Of a DNA stretch of 64,000 nucleotides, positions 38,893 through 46,332 are shown piece after piece. The translations under genes and the position numbers were made by a program. Numbering within the stretch: position 1 is the stretch's first letter; each line of letters starts with the position of its first letter. Source of the stretch: Paenibacillus melissococcoides (GTDB lineage: Bacteria > Bacillota > Bacilli > Paenibacillales > Paenibacillaceae); contig CALYLO010000006.1 of NCBI GenBank assembly GCA_944800085.1, forward strand, positions 433,750 to 497,749, given 5' to 3'. The notes beneath the pieces are model-generated. The model saw only the letters and a program-made list of their open reading frames with translations, was not told the origin of the DNA and ran no database searches.

Positions 38893-39716
38893 GAGAAACG
38901 CGCATGAAATCGGTTGTCGTCTACAGTCTGCTGTTGTTGTTCTCGCTGCTGTTCCTTGCGCCCTTCTATTGGATGATCACGACGGCGGTCAAGACGCCTG
39001 AGGAGTTATACCTGTTTCCGCCGAAATGGATTCCGTCCGTGTTCCAATGGGATAATTTCGCCAAGGCGTGGCAATCGCAGCCGTTCGACACCTATCTGAA
39101 CAATTCGCTTATCGTGACGGGGCTGTCGCTTATCGGGCAGTTGCTCTCTTCGTCGCTGGTCGCCTACGGCTTCGCGCGCTTTCACTTCCGCGGCAAAGAT
39201 GCGCTGTTCCTGATTCTGCTCGCATCGATGATGATTCCGTGGGAGGTCACGATGATTCCGCTCTATATGGAATTCAATGCGCTCGGCTGGATCAACACGC
39301 TGAAGCCGCTCATCGTGCCGGCCTGGTTCGGGTCGCCGTTCTTTATTTTTCTGCTGCGGCAGTTCATTATGGGCATCCCGACCGAGCTGGAGGAGGCGGC
39401 CCGCATCGACGGCGCCAACCCGGTACAGATTTTCCTGCGGCTGATCGTTCCGCTGCTGCGGCCGGCGCTCATTCTCGTCGGGGTGTTCCACATCCTGAGC
39501 AGCTGGAACGACTATCTTGGCCCGCTTATCTTCCTGAACGATCAGACCAAGTATACGCTGACGCTCGGGTTGTCGCAATTCCGGGGCATGTTCGGCGTCG
39601 ATATGGTCTCCATCATGGCCGTAACCTTCCTCATCTGCCTGCCGCCGCTCGCGGCCTTTTTCCTGGCGCAGCGCTACATCGTTGAAGGAATTGTGACGAC
39701 CGGCATCAAAGGCTGA
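38889..39716 (+). CDS. Sugar ABC transporter permease (MalG/LacG-like)
   Basis: 275 residues, six predicted helices and the EAA loop EEAARIDGANPVQIFLRLIVP. Start ATG 38889 overlaps the previous stop. Ends with the usual MalG-type GIVTTGIKG tail. Confidence 0.92.
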   Translation: MRETRMKSVVVYSLLLLFSLLFLAPFYWMITTAVKTPEELYLFPPKWIPSVFQWDNFAKAWQSQPFDTYLNNSLIVTGLSLIGQLLSSSLVAYGFARFHFRGKDALFLILLASMMIPWEVTMIPLYMEFNALGWINTLKPLIVPAWFGSPFFIFLLRQFIMGIPTELEEAARIDGANPVQIFLRLIVPLLRPALILVGVFHILSSWNDYLGPLIFLNDQTKYTLTLGLSQFRGMFGVDMVSIMAVTFLICLPPLAAFFLAQRYIVEGIVTTGIKG

Positions 39717-39754
39717 GTCATGGAAGGATATGAATATAAAGGGGGAGATCCGGC

Positions 39755-40735
39755 GTGAATCGGGCGCGGCTATCCGAGTTATGCTTATTGATTACGGCTC
39801 TCATCTGGGGATCGACCTTCCTTATCGTGCAGAGAGCGCTTGATGACGTATCTTCCCTGGCGTTCAACGCGGCGCGCTTCGCCGGAGCGGCTCTGCTGTT
39901 CCTGCTGATGATGCTGGCGAGCGGCCGCCTGCGCAAGGCGCGGTGGAACCGCAGGCTGCTCCTTCACGGGAGTGTGCTTGGCCTGTGGCTGTTCGGCGCC
40001 TTCTCGCTGCAGACGGCCGGCCTCCAGTATACAACCTCGACGAATACCGGCTTCATTACCGGCATGTCGGTCGTGTTCGTGCCGTTCGCTTCGCTGTTGA
40101 TCGCGAAGCAGCGCCTGTCGGCCGCCACCTGGATGGCGGCGGGGGCGGCCTTCGCCGGACTGTATCTGCTCGCGGTGGACGGCGGCAGTCTGTCCTTGAA
40201 CCGCGGGGATATCCTTGTCTTCTTCGGGGCGGTCTGCTTCGCTCTTCATATCGCGGTGACGGCTTTGTATGCGCCCCGGTATGAGACGATGCCGCTCGTC
40301 ACCGTTCAGTTCGCTACGGTGGGCGTGCTCGCCGCGCTGCTCTCGGGCTTGACCGAGACGGCGGCCCCGCTCGGCGAACGGCTGGCCGGCTTCGCGAAGC
40401 CGGAGGTGCTGTTCGCCCTGCTCGTGTCCGTCCTGCTCTCGACGGGCTTCGCGTACTGGGCGCAGACCTGGTGCCAGCAGCATACTTCCGCGGCGCGGGT
40501 GGCGATTATCTTCGCCACCGAGCCGGTGTTCGCCGCCTTGACCGGCGTCATCTTCGCCGGCGAGCGGCTCGGCTGGTCCGCCGTCCTGGGCTGCGCGCAC
40601 ATTCTCGGCGGCATGCTCTACGCCGAGCTGGCGGATCGCCGCCCGGCGGACGCGCCGCCCCAGCCGAAGCCGGACGCGCCGCCGCTCGGCGGGGACCCGA
40701 ACCCGCGCCAGGGCAGCGGCCGGCGCAGTTCTTGA
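39755..40735 (+). CDS. EamA (DMT superfamily) drug/metabolite exporter
   Basis: 326 residues from GTG with a GGGGGAG site. Ten hydrophobic helices arranged as two EamA repeats; the N-terminal repeat has LITALIWGSTFLIVQ and the second ends with GVIFAGERLGWSAVLGCAHILGGMLYAEL. A Pro/Gly-rich tail follows. Substrate cannot be told. Possibly transcribed with the ABC operon, 38 bases upstream. Confidence 0.88.
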   Translation: MNRARLSELCLLITALIWGSTFLIVQRALDDVSSLAFNAARFAGAALLFLLMMLASGRLRKARWNRRLLLHGSVLGLWLFGAFSLQTAGLQYTTSTNTGFITGMSVVFVPFASLLIAKQRLSAATWMAAGAAFAGLYLLAVDGGSLSLNRGDILVFFGAVCFALHIAVTALYAPRYETMPLVTVQFATVGVLAALLSGLTETAAPLGERLAGFAKPEVLFALLVSVLLSTGFAYWAQTWCQQHTSAARVAIIFATEPVFAALTGVIFAGERLGWSAVLGCAHILGGMLYAELADRRPADAPPQPKPDAPPLGGDPNPRQGSGRRSS

Positions 40736-40852
40736 CGGCGCGACGGGCGATCCGCCTCTGCCACGCCTCCGCCTCCGCCGAACAGGCTGGACAGGCCGGG
40801 ACAGGCCGGCCGAGCGGAGGCGTGGCAGGCAGGGCCTGGCCTGAACGCGAGA

Positions 40853-40899
40853 GGGGCTGTCCCATCGACAGTGTTTCGCTGCAGTGATGAGACAGCCCC
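40853..40899. terminator. Imperfect hairpin after the EamA gene
   Basis: GGGGCTGTC (40853-40861) pairs with GACAGCCCC (40891-40899) around a 29-base loop; TAATTCT follows. It may be a terminator or part of a dispersed hairpin repeat. Confidence 0.45.
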
Positions 40900-40927
40900 C
40901 TAATTCTGAAAGCTCGGCTTGCCGAAA

Positions 40928-41112
40928 TAATGCAAAAATACAGCTTTCCATTATGAGGTTTCGCCCGTTACAGTGATTCCTGCAAACTGCAGGAATTTCA
41001 GGCTGTGCCATAGATAGAAAGCGAGAATCGAGCAAAATAATGCACATTAGCAGGAATTTAATAAAATACGGGCACAAGTAGCGTTAATTCCTGCATTCAC
41101 GCAGGATTTATT
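40928..41112. repeat. Second intergenic cluster of four TCCTGC/GCAGGA units
   Basis: Units begin near 40928, 40977, 41036 and 41086 (steps 49, 59, 50), nearly the spacing of the cluster at 665-855. The clearest copies are ATTCCTGCAAACTGCAGGAA and AATTCCTGCATTCACGCAGG. No gene is seen from 40736 to 41263. Confidence 0.5.
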
Positions 41113-41263
41113 TTCACCAGCTCCGTCTTACGGCCTCGTCTCAACCCGTCCATATTCCGCCGCTTTTCCCTTCGCCGTCTCTATATTATGTGTAAATCCC
41201 GTCTTGCCCCGCATCCTTGTCCACTGCCTAGGGGACAGCCTTTTGTCGGATTCGAGTATCGTG

Positions 41264-41947
41264 TTAGGAGAGCGGCTCAATGCAAGCGGGATCATCCGTC
41301 TTCGCATTGCCTACCCGCTTGTGGACCGGGTAGGCGCGAAGCTCATCGGCCGGGCAGGGCCGCAGAAGCGGAGCCAGCCGCAGCGTGTCGGTCGTGCTGC
41401 GGTCGAGCCACATCGTCATCTGCTCGGGCGGCACGATCACGGGCATCCGGTCATGTATCGGAGCCATCAGCTCGTTCGGTTCGGTCGTGATGATCGTGCA
41501 GGTGCTTACCTTGCGTCCCTCGGCATCGATCCAGGTGTCGTACAGGCCGGCGAACTGGAAGAGGCCGCCATCCTGCCTTACGATCCGGATCGGCTGCTTC
41601 GTGCCGTCCGGCTCCGTTCTCCATTCGTAGAAGCCGTCCGCCGGAATGAGGCAGCGCTTGCGCTCGAACGGAAGGCGGAACGCCGGCTTGCTGCGCAGCG
41701 TCTCGGCGCGGGCGTTCACGGTCCGCCAGCCGATCTTCCCGTCCTTGGCCCAGGAGGGGATCAGGCCCCAGCGGAGCGGGCCGATTCTCAGCTTCGCCCC
41801 GTCATGGATGACAGCCGGGATGGGCTGGCCCGGAGCGATATTGAAGCGGGGCCCGTAAGAGAGCAGGGCCGCAGCCGCATCCTCCTCCAGCGCATAATAG
41901 GCGAGCAGTTCCTCCAAGCTCACCGTCAATGAATATCTCCCGCACAT
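41264..41947 (-). CDS. SRAP domain protein (YedK/HMCES family)
   Basis: 227 residues. It begins MCGRY, giving the catalytic Cys2 that forms a thiazolidine crosslink with abasic sites in single-stranded DNA. Other family residues are visible: FNIAPGQ (Asn), WGLIPSW, NARAETL, GFYEWR (Glu) and HDRMPVI (His). It shields abasic sites during replication. It lies beside the LexA-box-controlled polymerase cassette and on the same strand, fitting a DNA-damage role. Confidence 0.93.
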   Translation of the reverse strand: MCGRYSLTVSLEELLAYYALEEDAAAALLSYGPRFNIAPGQPIPAVIHDGAKLRIGPLRWGLIPSWAKDGKIGWRTVNARAETLRSKPAFRLPFERKRCLIPADGFYEWRTEPDGTKQPIRIVRQDGGLFQFAGLYDTWIDAEGRKVSTCTIITTEPNELMAPIHDRMPVIVPPEQMTMWLDRSTTDTLRLAPLLRPCPADELRAYPVHKRVGNAKTDDPACIEPLS

Positions 41948-42057
41948 GCTTCTCCCCTCCCTTTTTATGGAACGATTTCATTATACCCGATGGATGCCGG
42001 CGTCTCCAATGCCCGTGCCCGGAACGGCCGGATCTGAACCGGGCTGGTTCCCGCCCA

Positions 42058-42535
42058 TCACGCCCGGATGGAGGACTTGCGGAGAGCCGCCACCAGATGC
42101 TCGGTATATTTCCCCAGCCTCTTGCTCATGTCGGCCCGCATATATTCCCGCGTAATGAGGAAGCTGCCCTCATGGCCGCGGCAGGTATAAGGGTATGTGA
42201 TCGCCTGGCCGTCGTGCTCCCCCGCGAACAGATGGATGTTCTTGTCCAGCATGGCGCGTCCCGTCTTGGACAAATCCCGGTCAATATGCTGCGCAAGAAC
42301 CTGGGCGGCCTGGGCATACAGCGATTTCAGCGTTTCGGAGGAGCGCTCGATCTCCCGGATTTTTCGGGTTACCATCGTCTGCAAATGGGAGAGCATGACA
42401 TAGTTTTTCAGCCGTGCGAGCGGGCTGGGCGGCCTGATCGAGGCCGAGGCGGCGGTTCAACAGCGCTTCCTTATGCTGGGGAAGCATCATTCTGCTCGAT
42501 TCCCACAGACCGTTTTTTTGGAGTTTTTTGCTCAT
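42058..42535 (-). pseudogene. YolD-like N-terminus joined by an apparent frameshift to an unknown-family C-terminus
   Basis: The first frame (42535 down to about 42440) encodes MSKKLQKNGLWESSRMMLPQ, a YolD-type start that overlaps the polymerase stop by ATGA. The rest of that frame is unlike a protein family. A +1 frame, open through the same place, continues RPPSPLARLKNYVMLSHLQ and runs to 42058 with the C-terminus YTCRGHEGSF...REYMRADM. That C-terminus is paralogous to the gene at 44020-44436. One indel near 42430-42445 would restore a protein of about 160 residues. Otherwise these are two overlapping genes, 42281-42535 and 42058-42396, the second without a ribosome site. Confidence 0.55.
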
Positions 42536-43818
42536 TTATAATGCCCCCCGATTTTGGCTGCGCGGTCTGCCGCCTGACCGGCGGCGGTCACGGAGGAGGC
42601 GCGGACGATCGCCGCATTGCCGTACCGTTCTTTGATGCCGTCCGTCGCTCTCTCCAATGCTCTCGCTTTTTCCTGATCCTCGAACAGGGTAAGCTGATAC
42701 AGTTGATCGTCCACCAGCTTGCTTAGCATGATGCCGGCGCGGCGGACCGGCCTGCGGTTCCAAAACGTATAGAAAAGCTGCTTGGCCGCGGCAAATACTT
42801 TGTTCGTATTATTCGTCGGATCCGGCATCGTCATCTGGCGGGAGAACCCGGTCGGCGCTTCGTACGGGCTGCACATGCAGCTGACCGTGACGACCGAGCC
42901 CATATATCCTTTGCGCCGGCAATCCCGGCAGACTTCCTCGGTAAGCTCGAGAAGAATCGTATCCACTTCCGATTCCGTGGCGTAGTCCCGGGGCAAGGTC
43001 ATCATATGGCCGACCGATTGCGGCGGCGTGCGGAACGTATCCGGGGAGACGGGGCTGTCATCGAGGCCGTTGGCGGTGCGCCACATCACTTCCGCATGAA
43101 TATCCGACTGCTTGCCGAAGCGGGCGCGGAATTTGTCCTTGAGCTGCGGCAGCGGGGTTCTGGCGATATCTCCGATAGTCGTCATGCCCAGGCGGGCAAA
43201 ATGGGCCGTCATGCGGGAGCCGACGCCGAACATTTTGTTGACCGGCTGGGGCCACAGCAGCGTCTCGATGTCGGACGGAGCCAGGGCGAAGATGCCCTCT
43301 TTGTTTTTCTTGGCCCATATATCCGTGGCCATCTTGGCCAAAATTTTATTCGAGCTGATCCCGATCCGGACCCATACTCCGGTCTGCTCGAGCACGCTGC
43401 GCTGAATCTCTCTGGCCATGGTGACAGGGTCTCCGAACAGCGTCCGGCTCCCGGTCACGTCGAGAAATTGCTCATCGACGCTGAACGTCTCGACGAGATC
43501 GGTGAATTGTTCATAAATTTGGGTAATGAGCAGCGAGACGTCGATATAATGCTGCATGCGGGGACGCATCACGATCAGGCGGGGGCACTTGTTCAGAGCT
43601 TCCCCAAGCCGTTCCGCCGTTGTTACGCCATAGCTTTTGGCGATCGGGCAAGCGGCCAGAATGATTCCCGATCGGCGCGCGGGATCCCCGGATACAACGA
43701 GCGGCATATGTTTATATTCCGGGTGCTCCGCTTTTTCTACGCTGGCATAGAAGCTTTGGCAGTCCGCCAAAAAGATAATCCGTTCCTTGCTTCCGCTCAA
43801 TGTAACCACCTCAACCAA
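42532..43818 (-). CDS. Y-family DNA polymerase, UvrX/YqjW (PolY2) type
   Basis: 428 residues. FLADCQSFYASVE contains the first catalytic Asp, and ETFSVDEQFLDVTG the second acidic pair (usual SxDE, here SVDE). RIGISSNKILAKMATD and the helix-hairpin-helix region KMFGVGSRMTAHFARLGMTTIGDIA follow, then a little-finger domain. It is a translesion polymerase. Two LexA-like boxes lie upstream, and a YolD-like partner overlaps downstream by ATGA, as in Bacillus uvrX-yolD. Confidence 0.92.
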   Translation of the reverse strand: MVEVVTLSGSKERIIFLADCQSFYASVEKAEHPEYKHMPLVVSGDPARRSGIILAACPIAKSYGVTTAERLGEALNKCPRLIVMRPRMQHYIDVSLLITQIYEQFTDLVETFSVDEQFLDVTGSRTLFGDPVTMAREIQRSVLEQTGVWVRIGISSNKILAKMATDIWAKKNKEGIFALAPSDIETLLWPQPVNKMFGVGSRMTAHFARLGMTTIGDIARTPLPQLKDKFRARFGKQSDIHAEVMWRTANGLDDSPVSPDTFRTPPQSVGHMMTLPRDYATESEVDTILLELTEEVCRDCRRKGYMGSVVTVSCMCSPYEAPTGFSRQMTMPDPTNNTNKVFAAAKQLFYTFWNRRPVRRAGIMLSKLVDDQLYQLTLFEDQEKARALERATDGIKERYGNAAIVRASSVTAAGQAADRAAKIGGHYK

Positions 43819-43833
43819 TCGAGTCTAAAATAA

Positions 43834-43873
43834 GAACGTGCATTCGTGTTTATTATATACCGAACATACATTC
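43834..43873 (-). promoter_or_regulatory. Two LexA-like (SOS) boxes and promoter before the Y-family polymerase
   Basis: On the minus strand GAATGTATGTTC (43862-43873) and GAATGCACGTTC (43834-43845) share the form GAAT-N4-GTTC, close to the Bacillus SOS consensus GAAC-N4-GTTC. Between them the minus strand reads TATATAATAAA, a plausible -10. Repression by LexA and induction by DNA damage are inferred. Confidence 0.7.
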
Positions 43874-44019
43874 TCTATGCAAATGAAGTTTATGGAATCG
43901 GAGGGCGGTCCGCGCCGATAAAAACAATACCGCCGGCTTGGCGGAGCTTCGTTCCGATAAGCGGCGGCATGGCCGTGACGGCTTGCCGGAGCGGGTGCCG
44001 TTCCGCCCTGTGATGCGGC

Positions 44020-44436
44020 TTAGCTGTCTGCTGTCCCCTCCGGTTCGCCCGGATTGCCGGAGATATGCAGATAGCGCTGCAGCAGGCTCTTCACCTCGGC
44101 CCGGATCAGGCCGCGCAGCATGTAGAAGGATCGGTGGTACCCCCGGCACACGTACTGCACGCGCACGCCGTGCTCCAGCCGTTCCTCGGACACGATCTTA
44201 ATCCCGCGGCGCCGGAATTGTTTCCGGATGCGGAACAGATCGGAGGCGGCGTCGTCCTGCGCCTGGCGCAGCCCCTGGATATAAATTTCTCCCATCTTCA
44301 GCCCCGAGACGGCAATGCGGCCGATATCGCGCTCGAGCACGTCGAGGACGAGGGTCTGAAGGGTATACTGCTTCACCAGCAGGGCGTCTTCCCCGTCATG
44401 AGGCGGAGGCCCGCTTGTCGCGGACAATAAAGTCAT
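44020..44436 (-). CDS. Unknown protein, paralogue of the YolD-linked protein at 42058
   Basis: 138 residues, mostly helical. Its second half has YVCRGYHRSFYMLRGLIRAE, matching the C-terminus of the frameshifted neighbour (YTCRGHEGSF...REYMRADM). Both also share an LQT-V segment and a KxxY motif. No catalytic motif is seen. LexA-like boxes lie just upstream, so it is probably a DNA-damage-inducible protein. An alternative internal start cannot be excluded. Confidence 0.7.
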   Translation of the reverse strand: MTLLSATSGPPPHDGEDALLVKQYTLQTLVLDVLERDIGRIAVSGLKMGEIYIQGLRQAQDDAASDLFRIRKQFRRRGIKIVSEERLEHGVRVQYVCRGYHRSFYMLRGLIRAEVKSLLQRYLHISGNPGEPEGTADS

Positions 44437-44523
44437 ACCGGGTCCCTCCTTGCGTAACGTCCATCCATGCGGCGCTCCGCTTGAAATCGCGGAGGCACGC
44501 GGAAATGTTTATAACCTCATATA

Positions 44524-44568
44524 CGAACCTGTGTTCTATTTTATAACCAATATAGCGAACGAACATTC
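44524..44568 (-). promoter_or_regulatory. Two LexA-like boxes in the divergent region 44437-44667
   Basis: CGAACCTGTGTTCT (44524-44537) contains an exact GAAC-N4-GTTC. A second box, GAATGTTCGTTC on the minus strand (44557-44568), has the GAAT-N4-GTTC form of the polymerase boxes. They sit about 90-130 bases upstream of the minus-strand gene and a similar distance from the divergent Crp/Fnr gene, so either or both could be controlled. Confidence 0.7.
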
Positions 44569-44667
44569 TGGTTTCAATGGGTAAATGATGGTGGAAGGAA
44601 GCAAAATGGTTTACAATAAGAACAGAGGAAAAGGAAAGAGCCGGGATGGAAGAAGGAGTGAGCAGGA

Positions 44668-45192
44668 ATGAAGATGACGCTGCATCGGGGGGAGATATTG
44701 TTCCGCCAAGGCGATCCGGGCATATACCTGTACCGGATTGTGAGCGGCGTGTTCAAAGTGACCCGGCTGCATGAGAACGGGAACATCGTGCTGTTCAATA
44801 TATTGTATCCGGGCGAGATGGTGCCGCATCATTCCCTTATCTCCCCGAAGGACTGCCATGGGACGGCGACGGCGATGGTAACCAGCACGGTGGAGCGGAT
44901 TGAAGCGGAGGCGTGGTACGAGGAGCTGCGGAATAATTCCGGCAAAGCGCTCGAAGTGGCCAAGCTGCTGCAGGAGAAGCTCCGCTTCATGCAGCAGCGG
45001 CTCGATCATCTGACGATCGGATCGCCTGCCGAGCGGCTGGCGCTGCTGACCCGGTGGCTGGACAGCATGACGAACCAGACCCCCATTACCGACATGCTGA
45101 CGCAGGAGGAGATCGGGCAGCTGATCGGAGTGCGGCGGGAGACGATCAACCGTCTGCTCCGGCAGGGCGACAATTCCATGACGAAGCGATGA
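44668..45192 (+). CDS. Crp/Fnr family transcriptional regulator
   Basis: 174 residues, shorter than the usual 220-230 because the N-terminus starts within the cyclic-nucleotide-binding barrel (RGEILFRQGDPGIYLYRIVSG). A dimer helix and a C-terminal winged HTH (LTQEEIGQLIGVRRETINRLLR) follow. No N-terminal cysteine cluster, so not an Fe-S Fnr; effector unknown. A GAAGGAGTGAGCAGG site precedes the ATG. Confidence 0.85.
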   Translation: MKMTLHRGEILFRQGDPGIYLYRIVSGVFKVTRLHENGNIVLFNILYPGEMVPHHSLISPKDCHGTATAMVTSTVERIEAEAWYEELRNNSGKALEVAKLLQEKLRFMQQRLDHLTIGSPAERLALLTRWLDSMTNQTPITDMLTQEEIGQLIGVRRETINRLLRQGDNSMTKR

Positions 45193-45200
45193 ACGGGCAA

Positions 45201-45238
45201 GCCGTTCAGCAGACCCATTGCTGCTGAGCGGCTTATTT
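45201..45238 (+). terminator. Hairpin terminator after the Crp/Fnr gene
   Basis: GCCGTTCAGCAG (45201-45212) pairs with CTGCTGAGCGGC (45221-45232), one G-T pair, 8-base loop, then TTATTTC. Confidence 0.65.
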
Positions 45239-45323
45239 CATGTCATGGGACATTCCGGGAAGCTCATATGAGTAGGAAGTGAAGCGTTATTTATCCGCTT
45301 GATAAAGGAGGTAACCGAGCATC

Positions 45324-45614
45324 ATGGACAACGAGCAAGCGCTTGGCTGGGCCGAACCGGCAGCGATGCCGTCCGCATGCGGGCCGGGAGCGCATTCGCA
45401 GGAACGGGTCTATATTCCGTACCGTGGTCCGTTCGATCCTTGCCCGCCGCTGCCCTACAAGACCTATGTCGTGCCGCCCAATCTGTTCATTACGTTTCAA
45501 CCCCCGAATTTGCCGCAATTCCCGCCGCCGCAGGCGCTCCGGTGCGGAACGCTGTGGCCGGCATTATACAGCCCTTATCGGCCGAAGGGCAGACGGGAGG
45601 AGGGAACGGCTTGA
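45324..45614 (+). CDS. cotJA: Spore coat protein CotJA
   Basis: 96 residues. The conserved core YIPYRGPFDPCPP, KTYVVPPNLFITFQPPNLPQF and GTLWPALYSPY identifies CotJA. First gene of the cotJ operon, transcribed in the mother cell under sigma-E in Bacillus. It overlaps cotJB (TTGA). No strong sigma-E promoter could be defined in the 85 bases upstream. Confidence 0.92.
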   Translation: MDNEQALGWAEPAAMPSACGPGAHSQERVYIPYRGPFDPCPPLPYKTYVVPPNLFITFQPPNLPQFPPPQALRCGTLWPALYSPYRPKGRREEGTA

Positions 45615-45886
45615 GCACACATGGCACGCACCCCTTCTACACTCGGGAGTATTATGACAGCCTGCTGCAGCTGCAGGAAATCGATTTTGTGCTGGTCGAG
45701 CTGAATCTGTATCTGGATACGCATCCCGAAGACAATCAGGCGATCCAGCAGTTCAATCACTATGTTCATGAACGGATGAAGTTGGCGAGGCAGTTCCAGG
45801 AGAAGTTCGGCCCCCTTCAGGTGGGCGGCTTCTATTCGAAATGCCCTTGGTCCTGGACAGACACGCCGTGGCCGTGGCAGGTGTAA
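45611..45886 (+). CDS. cotJB: Spore coat protein CotJB
   Basis: 91 residues from TTG 45611, which overlaps the cotJA stop and follows GGGAGGAGGGA. Family features are YYDSLLQLQEIDFVLVELNL, the YLDTHP motif and the C-terminal W-x-W pattern TPWPWQV. Inner coat component in Bacillus. Confidence 0.9.
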   Translation: MSTHGTHPFYTREYYDSLLQLQEIDFVLVELNLYLDTHPEDNQAIQQFNHYVHERMKLARQFQEKFGPLQVGGFYSKCPWSWTDTPWPWQV

Positions 45887-45934
45887 CGGAAGCCCCGGGG
45901 AAGAAGGGGAACCAACGTTAGGAGGGAAGCGGCA

Positions 45935-46318
45935 TTGTGGGTATATGAGAAAAAGCTTCAATATCCGGTTCGCGTCAGCAAATGCGATCCGCGCATGGCT
46001 AAGCTGCTGCTGGAGCAGTACGGCGGAGCCGATGGGGAATTGGCGGCGGCGCTTCGCTACTTGAATCAGCGCTATTCGATTCCGGATAAGGTCATCGGCT
46101 TGCTTACCGATATCGGGACAGAGGAATTCGCTCATCTCGAAATGATTGCCACCATGGTATACAAGCTGACCAAGGACGCGACGCCGGAGCAATTGGAAGC
46201 GGCCGGGCTGGCGGCGCATTATGTCAACCATGACAGCGCGCTGTACTATCAAAATGCGGCCGGGGTCCCTTGGACGGCGACCTATATTCAGGCGAAGGGC
46301 GATCCGAATGTATATTAA
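45935..46318 (+). pseudogene. cotJC: Spore coat protein CotJC (Mn-catalase-like), 3-prime end cut off by the prophage
   Basis: Starts TTG 45935 after GGAGGG. 127 residues match CotJC from MWVYEKKLQYPV to YIQAKGDP (about residue 124), including the first metal-ligand region GTEEFAHLEMIATMVYK. Then only NVY and a stop. The family is about 189 residues; the missing C-terminal third includes the second half of the four-helix metal site. The serine recombinase of the adjacent element starts its 3-prime end 15 bases later, so the gene is split by integration. The rest should lie beyond the far end of the element. Confidence 0.9.
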
Positions 46319-46332
46319 GGCACGACATGGAT
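46290..46332. other. Probable attL junction of the prophage inside cotJC
   Basis: CotJC similarity ends at the codons GGC GAT CCG (about 46299-46307), and element sequence follows. Large serine recombinases act on short core sequences near their own gene. The exact core cannot be set without the attR side. Confidence 0.65.

Noticed and set aside
41929-42726. Plus-strand open frame of 265 residues opposite the YolD-like and polymerase genes
   Set aside because: It runs antisense to a certain polymerase gene and has no recognisable content.
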